Of a stretch of DNA of 64,000 nt, positions 9,184 through 17,025 are shown one piece after another; position 1 is the first letter of the stretch; each line of letters begins with the position of its first letter. Origin of the DNA: Aquabacterium sp. NJ1 (lineage in GTDB: Bacteria; Pseudomonadota; Gammaproteobacteria; Burkholderiales; Burkholderiaceae_C); the NCBI RefSeq assembly GCF_000768065.1, contig NZ_JRKM01000001.1, forward strand, positions 930,001 to 994,000, in the 5' to 3' direction. Position numbers and translations under genes: made by a program. The notes under the pieces were generated by a model that saw nothing but the letters and a program-made list of their open reading frames with translations, did not search any database and was not told the DNA's origin.

Positions 9184-10425
9184 TCAGGACAAGGCTTCCG
9201 CCAGGGTCATGCGGTCCATGCCCGCGCGGCTCCAGAAGCCTTCTGTGAAGCCATCAGGCCGCAACAGCACCTCGCCCACCAGCGGCGCCACCAGGGTGGC
9301 CTGCGGATCACACAGCAGGACAAAACGCCCACCCGTGCCAACCTGCGGCTCGTCCAGCAAACCGATCCAGTCCAGCCCCTGCAACAACTCCAGCAAGGGC
9401 TCGATCTGCAAAGGGTCCGTGCGCAGGCGCTGCGCCAGTTGTTCCGCCGTCAGGCCACGCACCGAACCGTGCCGCTCGGCCAGCAAGGCGCGCAACACAG
9501 CCAGGGCCAAGGCAAAGCGATGGCCTGGTGTGTCTGGCCAGCGCTTGACCTGTGACAACAGGCTGGGCGTGTAGGCCGTCACCACCGCGCCCAGCAAGAT
9601 GATCAACCAGCTGAGATAGATCCAGATCAGGAACAGCGGCACGGCCGCGAAAGCGCCATAGATGGTCGAGTAGACCGGCACCTTGGACAGGTAGATCGCC
9701 AGCCCCTTCTGCCCCAACTCCAGGCCGGTTGACGCGAACAGCGCCCCGCCCCAGGCGTGCTCCCAGCGCACGAAGGTGTTGGGCACAAACTTGTACAGCG
9801 AGGCGAAACCGGCCGTCTGCAGCATGAACACGATCATGCTCAGCAGGAAGCTCACGCCACCGGGCAACTCGTCCACCAGCCCACCGGAGGCCGACAATAG
9901 GTAGGACGTCAGCGACAAGCTGGCCCCGACCAGCAAGGGCCCCAGGGTCAGGGCAGCCCAGTACACCAGCACGCGCTGCGCAATCGGCCTCACCGTGCGC
10001 ACGCGCCAGATGCTGTTGAGCGTGTGGTCGATGGTCAGCATCAGCGCCATGGCCGTGACACCCAGCGCCACCAGCCCCAGCCCGCCCATCTGGCTGGCCT
10101 TGGTCGCAAACTTGGTCAGCGACAGCAGCACCGGCTTGGCGATGGCATCCGGCACCATGCCGGTCAACACTTGCTGCTCGAGCACCTTGCGAAAACGCGC
10201 GAACACCGGGAAGGCGCTGAACAAGGCCAGCATCACGGTGAACAGCGGCACCAGCGCAATCGTGGTCGTGAATGTCAGGCTGCCTGCCGTGACGCCCAGG
10301 TGATCCTCGCGGAAACGCAGGCGCAAGGTCTGATAAGTCTGAGCCCAGGGCCACTGCTGAAGCGTGCTCACCAGCAGCGTCCATCGCTCGCGGGCATTTG
10401 CCCAAAAGGTCCAATTCGACGTCAT
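9184..10425 (-). CDS. YihY/BrkB family inner-membrane protein
   Basis: About 413 residues with six predicted membrane segments between residues about 40 and 295, including the family block LTFTTTIALVPLFTVML and later GAFAAVPLFLIWIYLSWLIILLGA. The family was once called RNase BN in error; its function is still unknown. The last 120 residues are soluble with a winged-helix-like stretch (LTAEQLAQRLRTDP to LLELLQGLDWIGLL), found in many proteobacterial members. Starts at 10425 and 10446 are both possible and neither has a good ribosome site. Confidence 0.85.
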   Translation of the reverse strand: MTSNWTFWANARERWTLLVSTLQQWPWAQTYQTLRLRFREDHLGVTAGSLTFTTTIALVPLFTVMLALFSAFPVFARFRKVLEQQVLTGMVPDAIAKPVLLSLTKFATKASQMGGLGLVALGVTAMALMLTIDHTLNSIWRVRTVRPIAQRVLVYWAALTLGPLLVGASLSLTSYLLSASGGLVDELPGGVSFLLSMIVFMLQTAGFASLYKFVPNTFVRWEHAWGGALFASTGLELGQKGLAIYLSKVPVYSTIYGAFAAVPLFLIWIYLSWLIILLGAVVTAYTPSLLSQVKRWPDTPGHRFALALAVLRALLAERHGSVRGLTAEQLAQRLRTDPLQIEPLLELLQGLDWIGLLDEPQVGTGGRFVLLCDPQATLVAPLVGEVLLRPDGFTEGFWSRAGMDRMTLAEALS

Positions 10426-10443
10426 GCTGGCTATGATGCCAGC
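10426..10443. promoter_or_regulatory. Small dyad between divergent YihY and DUF2069 genes
   Basis: GCTGGC (10426-10431) and GCCAGC (10438-10443) flank TATGAT, which also resembles a sigma-70 -10 box. The dyad sits at the 5' end of the YihY gene, 50 bases before the DUF2069 start. It may be a shared promoter element; nothing else supports this. Confidence 0.25.
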
Positions 10444-10492
10444 CATGCGCGACCACACAGCCCGTGTCGACCCGCGTCGTGAAATTTTCGAG

Positions 10493-10987
10493 ATGAGCAC
10501 GCCCCCTTCCACCCCTACTTCCACCCCCACCGCCCCTGAAGACGACAGCCACACCGAAACCGTCGTCGGCCAGCACCCCGCTGAGCGCCTGATGCGCATC
10601 GACCGCATGCGCCTGCTCAATGTGGCCCTGCTGCTGGCCTTGATCAGCCTGGGCTTGAGCTGGGAGTTGTGGCTGGCCCCGCTCAAGGGCGGCAGCGGCG
10701 CGCTCGCGCTCAAGGTGCTGCCCCTGACGCTGGCCATTGCCGGCATGCTCAAACACAGGCTCTACACCTACCGCTGGATGTCCCTGCTGATCTGGCTGTA
10801 CTTCACCGAAGGCGTGATGCGTGCCACCAGCGATACCGGCTTGTCGCAGATCCTGGCCGGCATTGAAGTCACCCTGAGCGCCGCGCTGTTCACCGCCTGC
10901 GCGGTGTATGTCCGTCTGCGTTTGCGCGTGCTGCCACCCAAGGTCAAGGCTGGCAAGGGCGCCGCCAAAGCCGATCAGCCCGCATGA
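10493..10987 (+). CDS. DUF2069 family membrane protein
   Basis: 164 residues. After a 30-residue Thr/Pro-rich N-terminus come about four hydrophobic segments (around 42-60, 70-85, 93-108 and 120-140), including KVLPLTLAIAGMLKHRLYTY and the aromatic YRWMSLLIWLYFTEG motif typical of DUF2069. No function is known. Its stop overlaps the start of the FAD-linked oxidase by 4 bases (ATGA), so the two are translationally coupled. The ATG at 10493 is the last before the homology; an ATG at 10445 would add 16 residues. Confidence 0.82.
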   Translation: MSTPPSTPTSTPTAPEDDSHTETVVGQHPAERLMRIDRMRLLNVALLLALISLGLSWELWLAPLKGGSGALALKVLPLTLAIAGMLKHRLYTYRWMSLLIWLYFTEGVMRATSDTGLSQILAGIEVTLSAALFTACAVYVRLRLRVLPPKVKAGKGAAKADQPA

Positions 10988-12441
10988 ACACCCTGCTGGA
11001 CGCCCTGCGCGCCGTGGTCGGCCAGGCCCATGTCCTGGTCCCACGTGATGCGAGCGATCCCGAGTTCAGCCGCCATCAAACCGATTGGCGAGGCCGCTAT
11101 CACGGGTGGGCCATGGCCATCGTGCGACCGGCCAGTACAGGCGAAGTCGCCGAGGTGATCAAGCTGTGCGCGGCGCATCGGGCCGGCGTCGTGCCGCAAG
11201 GCGGCCACACGGGCCTGGTAGGCGGCGGTGTGCCGGACGCCAGCGGCCAGCAGATCGTGCTGAGCCTGCAGCGCATGAACAAGGTGCTGTCGGTGGATGT
11301 GGCCAACTTGTCCATGACCGTCGAAGCAGGTTGCCTGCTGGCGGAGGTGCAACAAGCGGCTGACGATGCAGGCCTGCTGTTCCCGCTCAGCCTGGCCTCT
11401 GAAGGCAGTTGCACCATCGGCGGCAACCTGGCCACCAACGCGGGCGGCACCCATGTGCTGCGCTACGGCACCGCGCGCGAACTCTGCCTGGGCCTGGAAG
11501 CCGTGACCGCCCAAGGCGACATCTGGAACGGACTGAAGAGCCTGCGCAAGGACAACACTGGCTACGACCTGCGCGACCTGCTCATCGGCAGCGAAGGCAC
11601 CTTGGGCATCATCACCCGCGCCAGCCTGCGGCTGTACCCCAAGCCCGCATCCCGGCTGTCGGCGCTGGTGGCCTGTGACACCATCGAGCAAACCCTGGCG
11701 CTGTTGACCCTGGCGCGCCGCACGCTGGACGCCTCGCTCTGCGGTTTCGAAGCGATGCAGGCCTACCCGATCGCCCTCACCTTGCGCCACAAGCCCGAGC
11801 AGGCCAAGGCGGCCCGCGCGCTGCTGCGTGCCAATGCCAGCGCCCAGGACATCTCACCCGAGTGGAGCGTGCTCATTGACACCAGCAGCCCGCACAGCCA
11901 GGCCAGCCTTCAGGCCCAGCTTGAAGACACCCTGTCGCAGGCTTTGCAAGCAGGCCTGATCCAGCAAGCCAGCATCGCCCAGTCAGACACGCAATACCGC
12001 GAGATGTGGGCCTTGCGCGAAACCATTCCGCTGGCCGAGAAGGTCGAGGGGCAGATGGTCAAGCACGACATCGGTGTGCCCACCTCCTGCATCCCCGCCT
12101 TTCTGGCCCAAGCTGAACAAGCCTTGTCCAAGGCCTTTCCCGGCTGCCGCATCGTGTGCTTCGGGCACCTGGGTGACGGCAACCTGCACTTCAACGTGCA
12201 GAGCCCCGTCGGCATCGACGATCAGGCCTTTCTGCTTCAACACGAACACGCCGTCAACACCATCGTGTACGACATCGCTGTGAGCCTGGGCGGCACGATC
12301 TCGGCCGAGCATGGCATCGGGCAACTCAAACGCGAGGAACTGGGCAGGCGACAAGGCCAGATCGGCACGGGCCTGATGCGCGCCATCAAGCAGGCGCTGG
12401 ACCCGCAAGGCCTGCTCAACCCCGGCAGGCTGCTGCCCTGA
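10984..12441 (+). CDS. FAD-binding oxidase of the D-2-hydroxyacid (GlcD/D-2HGDH) type
   Basis: 485 residues of the vanillyl-alcohol-oxidase flavoprotein fold. The N-terminal PCMH FAD domain has PQGGHTGLVGGGVPD (about 72-86) and GGNLATNAGGTHVLRYGT (about 147-164); the C-terminal cap has GHLGDGNLHFNV and SAEHGIGQLKREEL, whose histidines and glutamate bind metal and substrate. Members oxidise D-lactate, D-2-hydroxyglutarate or glycolate; overall it most resembles D-2-hydroxyglutarate dehydrogenases, but the substrate is not fixed by sequence. No iron-sulfur partner gene is adjacent. It overlaps DUF2069 by 4 bases. Confidence 0.87.
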   Translation: MNTLLDALRAVVGQAHVLVPRDASDPEFSRHQTDWRGRYHGWAMAIVRPASTGEVAEVIKLCAAHRAGVVPQGGHTGLVGGGVPDASGQQIVLSLQRMNKVLSVDVANLSMTVEAGCLLAEVQQAADDAGLLFPLSLASEGSCTIGGNLATNAGGTHVLRYGTARELCLGLEAVTAQGDIWNGLKSLRKDNTGYDLRDLLIGSEGTLGIITRASLRLYPKPASRLSALVACDTIEQTLALLTLARRTLDASLCGFEAMQAYPIALTLRHKPEQAKAARALLRANASAQDISPEWSVLIDTSSPHSQASLQAQLEDTLSQALQAGLIQQASIAQSDTQYREMWALRETIPLAEKVEGQMVKHDIGVPTSCIPAFLAQAEQALSKAFPGCRIVCFGHLGDGNLHFNVQSPVGIDDQAFLLQHEHAVNTIVYDIAVSLGGTISAEHGIGQLKREELGRRQGQIGTGLMRAIKQALDPQGLLNPGRLLP

Positions 12442-12459
12442 AGGCGTTTGGGCCCGCGC

Positions 12460-13017
12460 TTACTGCAAGGGCCCCTCGAACCCTTCAGGAATCGGCATGC
12501 TCAGGATGTCGATGCCCTCTTCCCGCAATGCCTGTTTTTCTTCTTCCGTGGCCTGCCCACGGATGGCCCGCTCGGGCGCATCACCATGGTGGATGCTGCG
12601 GGCCTCGTCCGCGAAGCGCTCACCGACGTCCTCGGTGTGCTCGACCACATGGCGCACCGCCTTGAGGTAGAGCGCCTGCAAAGCGGCCATAGCCTCCTGG
12701 GCTTCGGCAGGCAGAGAGTCATGCGCGGGGCGCTCGCTTGCTGCTACCGAGGAAACCGGCTTCTGCGATACCGGCTGCACGCGCTGCACCTGGGCCACGT
12801 TGTCGCGCCCCGTTGCCCCACCGGCCACAGCAGGCAAGCGTTCCTTCAAGCCCGATGTGTTGAGATGCGGCGCGGACGGCAGGCGTGTGACCTCATGGTC
12901 ACCACAGACAGGACAAGTCAGCAAGCCGCGCGCCTTCTGGGACGACAGATCGTCGGCGGACGCAAACCAGCCTTCGAAGTGATGCCCCTGTGAGCAGTGC
13001 AGATCAACCACCAGCAT
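12460..13017 (-). CDS. DUF1178 family protein
   Basis: 185 residues. The N-terminal domain is a zinc-ribbon-like module: LHCSQGHHFEGWFASADD, then CPVCGDHEV and SAPHLN, matching DUF1178 (cysteine positions near 8, 36 and 39). A low-complexity linker of about 45 residues leads to a helical C-terminus ending at EGFEGPLQ. Function unknown. The start at 13017 has GAGGTGG six bases upstream; a TTG two codons earlier is less likely. It is the distal gene of the run nuo-DUF2818-NUDIX-DUF1178, an arrangement I recognise from other Burkholderiales. Confidence 0.85.
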   Translation of the reverse strand: MLVVDLHCSQGHHFEGWFASADDLSSQKARGLLTCPVCGDHEVTRLPSAPHLNTSGLKERLPAVAGGATGRDNVAQVQRVQPVSQKPVSSVAASERPAHDSLPAEAQEAMAALQALYLKAVRHVVEHTEDVGERFADEARSIHHGDAPERAIRGQATEEEKQALREEGIDILSMPIPEGFEGPLQ

Positions 13018-13038
13018 GATCAACCACCTCAGCCGCGC

Positions 13039-13650
13039 TCAACCCACTGATGCCCATTGCAGCGGCCACTGGCCAGCCCTGTACTTGGCCAGCCACATCA
13101 TGCCCACGATGGTCTTCACGTCCGTGAGCTTGCCGTCACGCACCCAGCCCTCCAGCTCGTCCAGGCTGGCCGTGAACACGTCCAGGAACTCGCCTTCGTC
13201 CAGGTGGCGCTCGCCCAGTGTCAGCTCATCGGCAAACCAGATCTCGATGATCTCAGTGGCGTAGCCAATGACAGGGTGCATGATGCCGGCCTTGGCCCAG
13301 CGTTTCGCCTTGTAGCCGGTTTCTTCCCACAACTCACGTTGAGCGCAGGCCAGGCCACCTTCACCGGCGTCCAGCTTGCCCGCAGGGAACTCGATCATGG
13401 TCTGGCGCACAGGGTAACGGTATTGGCGCTCCATCACCAGCTTGCCATCGGGCAGCATGGCCACGATCATCACGGCGCCCGGATGGACCACGTACTCGCG
13501 CGGGGCCTCACGGCCATCGGGCAGGCGAACACGGTCACGCCGCAACTCGATGAAATGCCCTTTGTAGACCTGGCTGGACTCGATGGTCTCTTCGCGCAGG
13601 TGCGCGTCTTGCGCAGGCGCTTGCGTCACGGGCTGATCAGGATCGGACAT
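13039..13650 (-). CDS. NUDIX hydrolase, ADP-ribose pyrophosphatase type
   Basis: 203 residues. The NUDIX box is intact from about residue 91: GKLDAGEGG, then AQRELWEETGY, giving the REuxEE catalytic helix. The surrounding region (YVVHPGAVMIVAM, QYRYPVRQTMIEFPAGKLD) matches NudF-type ADP-sugar pyrophosphatases, which hydrolyse ADP-ribose to AMP and ribose 5-phosphate. It sits 36 bases downstream of DUF2818 and 21 bases before DUF1178, so it is probably part of the complex I transcript or its tail. A link to NAD turnover next to complex I is attractive but inferred. Confidence 0.9.
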   Translation of the reverse strand: MSDPDQPVTQAPAQDAHLREETIESSQVYKGHFIELRRDRVRLPDGREAPREYVVHPGAVMIVAMLPDGKLVMERQYRYPVRQTMIEFPAGKLDAGEGGLACAQRELWEETGYKAKRWAKAGIMHPVIGYATEIIEIWFADELTLGERHLDEGEFLDVFTASLDELEGWVRDGKLTDVKTIVGMMWLAKYRAGQWPLQWASVG

Positions 13651-13686
13651 CTTGGCAACGGCCTTGCGTGGCGACTCAAAACGCCA

Positions 13687-13995
13687 TCATCCCTGCTTGC
13701 GCAGATAGCGCCAGACGAAGCCCGGAAAAGCCAGCGTCAGGAAAACGCACAACCACACGGCCACGAATTCCCAGCGCAGGGGGCTGGCTTGCCCCAGCTT
13801 GCTTTCCAACACTCGCCCCAGCACGGCAGTGAGCCCGGCATACACCAGCAACTCCAGCAGGCGCCAGGCCACCGGCTTGCGCTCGCTGCGCGGCCCGAGC
13901 ACGAACAGGCGTTCGTTCACAAAAGGCAAATTGGCCGCGATCAACGCGGCCACGAGCACAACACTGACAGCCCAGACGGGCACGAGGCCCGTCAT
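13687..13995 (-). CDS. DUF2818 family small membrane protein
   Basis: 102 residues with about three hydrophobic segments (7-25, 45-65 and 75-95) and the motif AANLPFVNERL near residue 20. It follows nuoN by 35 bases on the same strand. DUF2818 proteins are, as far as I know, largely restricted to Betaproteobacteria and encoded beside nuoN, suggesting an accessory role in complex I. No catalytic residue is visible, and the function is unproven. Confidence 0.85.
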   Translation of the reverse strand: MTGLVPVWAVSVVLVAALIAANLPFVNERLFVLGPRSERKPVAWRLLELLVYAGLTAVLGRVLESKLGQASPLRWEFVAVWLCVFLTLAFPGFVWRYLRKQG

Positions 13996-14030
13996 GCGCT
14001 GATGCTTTCAGATCGTTGTGCCATCTTCAA

Positions 14031-15509
14031 TCAACCAGCCAGCGACTGGGTGATGGCCTTGGCGCACAGCGTCATGAGGCCGCTGGGCAAGATACCCAGT
14101 GCAAGCACGACCAGCGCGTTCACCGACAGCAGCACGCGGGCGCTGCCACCCGCCACGGGGGCGGTGTCGGTCGGCTCATCAAAGTACATGACCTTGACGA
14201 TGCGCAGGTAGTAGAACGCGCCCACCAGCGACAGCAGCACCGCCGCGATCGAGATCTGCAGCAGCAAAGGCGAGTTGGTGGTGATCAGTGCCTGCAGCAC
14301 GGCCAGCTTGGCGTAGAAACCAACGGTCGGCGGGATGCCTGCCAGCGAGAACATGAACACGGCCATGATGCCGGCCAGCATCGGGCTGCGCTTGTTCAGG
14401 CCAGCCAGATCGGAGATCTGCTCGGACTCGAAACCAGGACGCGACAGCACCATGATCAGGCCGAAGGTACCCAGCGTGGTCAGCACGTAGGTCAGCACAT
14501 AGAACAGCGAAGAGCCGAAGCCATTGCCGGCCGACACGGTGTTGCCCGCCACGACGGTGGGCACGAAACCCAGCAGCATGAAGCCCAGTTGTGCGATACC
14601 CGAGTACGCCAGCATGCGCTTGAGGTTGGTCTGCGCAATGGCCGCCAGGTTGCCCACGGTCATGGACAGCACGGCCAGGATCATCAGCATCTGCTGCCAG
14701 TCGGTGGCGGTGTTGATCAGGCCTTCCACCAGCAGGCGGATGGTGATGGCAAAGGCAGCCAGCTTGGGCGCACCGGCCACCAGCAGCGTGGCAGCGGTAG
14801 GCGCACCCTGATACACGTCAGGCACCCACATGTGGAAAGGCACCACACCCAGCTTGAACGCCAGGCCAGCCACGATGAACACCAGGCCGAAAGCCAGCAC
14901 CTGCTTGTTGATCTGGCCCGTCAGCGTGGCCTTGTAGACCTCGCCCAGGTCCAGCGAACCCGTGGCGCCGTACATCATCGACAGGCCATACAGCAGGAAG
15001 CCCGAAGCCAGCGCGCCCAGCACGAAGTACTTCATGGCCGCTTCAGTGGCTTGCGCGTTGTCACGACGCAGGGCCACCAGGGCGTACAGCGACAGCGACA
15101 TCAACTCCAGGCCCAGGTAGATGCTCAGGAAGTTGTTGCCGATGATCATGATGGAGATGCCCAGCAGCGCGAACATGCTCAAGGTGAACAGTTCACCCTT
15201 GAGCATCTCGCGCTCACCGGCGTACACCTGGGCATACACCAGCGAGCCCATCACGGCCAGCGTCGCGCACAGCGACAGCAGATGGCCCATGGCATCGGTC
15301 ACGACCATCTTCTGCATGGCGTACACCGACGCGCCGTTGTCCAGCGCAGCCAGGTGCAGGCCAGCCACCGCAGCCAGCGAGGCCAGGGTCAGCAGATAGG
15401 TGGTGGTTCGTTTCGGGCAAGTGACAAACAGATCAACCAGGGAGACCAGGCAGGCCATTCCCAGCAGCACGATCTCGGGCGTCACTGCGCACCAGTTCAA
15501 ATCAGTCAT
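14031..15509 (-). CDS. nuoN: NADH-quinone oxidoreductase subunit N
   Basis: 492 residues, about 14 membrane helices; one of the three antiporter-like proton-pumping subunits of complex I. Characteristic stretches include GLELMSLSLYALVAL near residue 132, with the conserved helix-5 glutamate, and FKLGVVPFHMWVPDVYQGAP near 218-237, with the key lysine and histidine. Length fits the family. It is the last of the 14 nuo genes, 12 bases after nuoM. Confidence 0.97.
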   Translation of the reverse strand: MTDLNWCAVTPEIVLLGMACLVSLVDLFVTCPKRTTTYLLTLASLAAVAGLHLAALDNGASVYAMQKMVVTDAMGHLLSLCATLAVMGSLVYAQVYAGEREMLKGELFTLSMFALLGISIMIIGNNFLSIYLGLELMSLSLYALVALRRDNAQATEAAMKYFVLGALASGFLLYGLSMMYGATGSLDLGEVYKATLTGQINKQVLAFGLVFIVAGLAFKLGVVPFHMWVPDVYQGAPTAATLLVAGAPKLAAFAITIRLLVEGLINTATDWQQMLMILAVLSMTVGNLAAIAQTNLKRMLAYSGIAQLGFMLLGFVPTVVAGNTVSAGNGFGSSLFYVLTYVLTTLGTFGLIMVLSRPGFESEQISDLAGLNKRSPMLAGIMAVFMFSLAGIPPTVGFYAKLAVLQALITTNSPLLLQISIAAVLLSLVGAFYYLRIVKVMYFDEPTDTAPVAGGSARVLLSVNALVVLALGILPSGLMTLCAKAITQSLAG

Positions 15510-15521
15510 GTCGATCGGCCC

Positions 15522-17009
15522 TTATTTCAACTTGCTCACGGACACGTGCTGGATCAGCTCGGTCACGGACACATGCATGGCATCGGTGAACGGCTTGGGC
15601 TGGATGCCCATCCACAACACCGCAGCAGCCAGGATGGCCAGCATCAGGAACTCGCGGGCGTTGATGTCAGTCAACTCACGCACGTGGTCGTTGGTCACGT
15701 CACCGAAGTACACGCGCTTGTACATCCACAGGGTGTAGGCAGCGCCAAAGATCAGGGCGGTGGCAGCCAAGGCACCAATCACGAAGTTGAACTTCACGGC
15801 ACCCAGGATCACCATCCACTCGCCAACGAAACCGGCGGTGCCCGGCAGGCCGCAGTTGGCCATCGAGAACAGCAGCGCAAACGCGGCGAACTTGGGCATG
15901 GTGTTGACCACACCGCCGTAGCTGGCGATTTCACGCGAGTGAACGCGGTCGTACAGCACACCGATGCTCAAGAACATGGCACCCGACACAAAACCGTGGG
16001 CGATCATCTGCACGATGCCGCCGGCGATACCCAGCTCATTGAAGATGAAGAAACCCAGGGTCACGAAACCCATGTGCGCGATGGACGAATACGCCACCAG
16101 CTTCTTCATGTCCTGCTGGACCATGGCCACCAGGCCGATGTAGATCACGGCGATCAGCGACAGCGTGATCACGACCGGGGCGAACTCATGCGAGGCGTCC
16201 GGCACGATGGGCAGCATGAAACGCAGGAAGCCATAACAACCCAGCTTCAGCATGATCGCGGCCAGCACGACGGAACCACCGGTCGGCGCTTCCACGTGGG
16301 CGTCCGGCAACCAGGTGTGCACCGGCCACATCGGGACCTTGACCGCGAAAGCTGCGAAGAAGGCGCCGAACAGCATCGCCTGAGGCGTGGCCGGCAGCGG
16401 CAGCTTCTGCCAGGTCAGGATGTCGAACGAGCCACCCGACTTGTAGTACAGGTAGACCAGCGCGACCAGCATCAGCAGCGAGCCCAGCAGCGTGTACAGG
16501 AAGAACTTGAACGCGGCGTAAACACGGCGCGGACCGCCCCACACACCGATGATGATGTACATCGGGATCAGGGTCGCTTCGAAGAACACGTAGAACAGCA
16601 TGCCGTCCAGTGCCGAGAACACGCCCACCATCAGACCCGACAGGATCAGGAAGGAGCCGTAGTACTGGTGCGGGCGGTCTTCGATCACTTCCCAGCCCGC
16701 GATCACCACGATGATGGTGATGAAGGCCGTCAGCGGCACGAACCACATCGAGATGCCATCGACACCCAGGTGGTAGAAGATGTTGAAGCGCTCGATCCAG
16801 GCCGCGTGCTCGACGAACTGCATGGCAGCGGTGCCGCCATCGAAATGCGTCATCACGGGGATGGTGACCAGGAAGCCGATCACCGAGCCGATCAAGGCGA
16901 TCCAGCGCGTCACGCCGGCGTTTTCCTGACGGCCGATGGCCAGCAGCAGGATCCCGAATGCCACCGGAATCCAGATGGCCAGAGAAAGGAGGTTAGACAT
17001 AGTTTGCAT
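15522..17009 (-). CDS. nuoM: NADH-quinone oxidoreductase subunit M
   Basis: 495 residues, antiporter-like membrane subunit. Diagnostic segments: FFEATLIPMYIIIGVWGG near residue 148, with the conserved glutamate, and VKVPMWPVHTWLPDAHVEAP near 227-246, with proton-channel lysine and histidines. GAGGA lies seven bases upstream of the ATG at 17009, supporting that start over a second ATG three codons on. It follows nuoL by 16 bases. Confidence 0.97.
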   Translation of the reverse strand: MQTMSNLLSLAIWIPVAFGILLLAIGRQENAGVTRWIALIGSVIGFLVTIPVMTHFDGGTAAMQFVEHAAWIERFNIFYHLGVDGISMWFVPLTAFITIIVVIAGWEVIEDRPHQYYGSFLILSGLMVGVFSALDGMLFYVFFEATLIPMYIIIGVWGGPRRVYAAFKFFLYTLLGSLLMLVALVYLYYKSGGSFDILTWQKLPLPATPQAMLFGAFFAAFAVKVPMWPVHTWLPDAHVEAPTGGSVVLAAIMLKLGCYGFLRFMLPIVPDASHEFAPVVITLSLIAVIYIGLVAMVQQDMKKLVAYSSIAHMGFVTLGFFIFNELGIAGGIVQMIAHGFVSGAMFLSIGVLYDRVHSREIASYGGVVNTMPKFAAFALLFSMANCGLPGTAGFVGEWMVILGAVKFNFVIGALAATALIFGAAYTLWMYKRVYFGDVTNDHVRELTDINAREFLMLAILAAAVLWMGIQPKPFTDAMHVSVTELIQHVSVSKLK

Positions 17010-17025
17010 GAACCGGTCCTCGCGC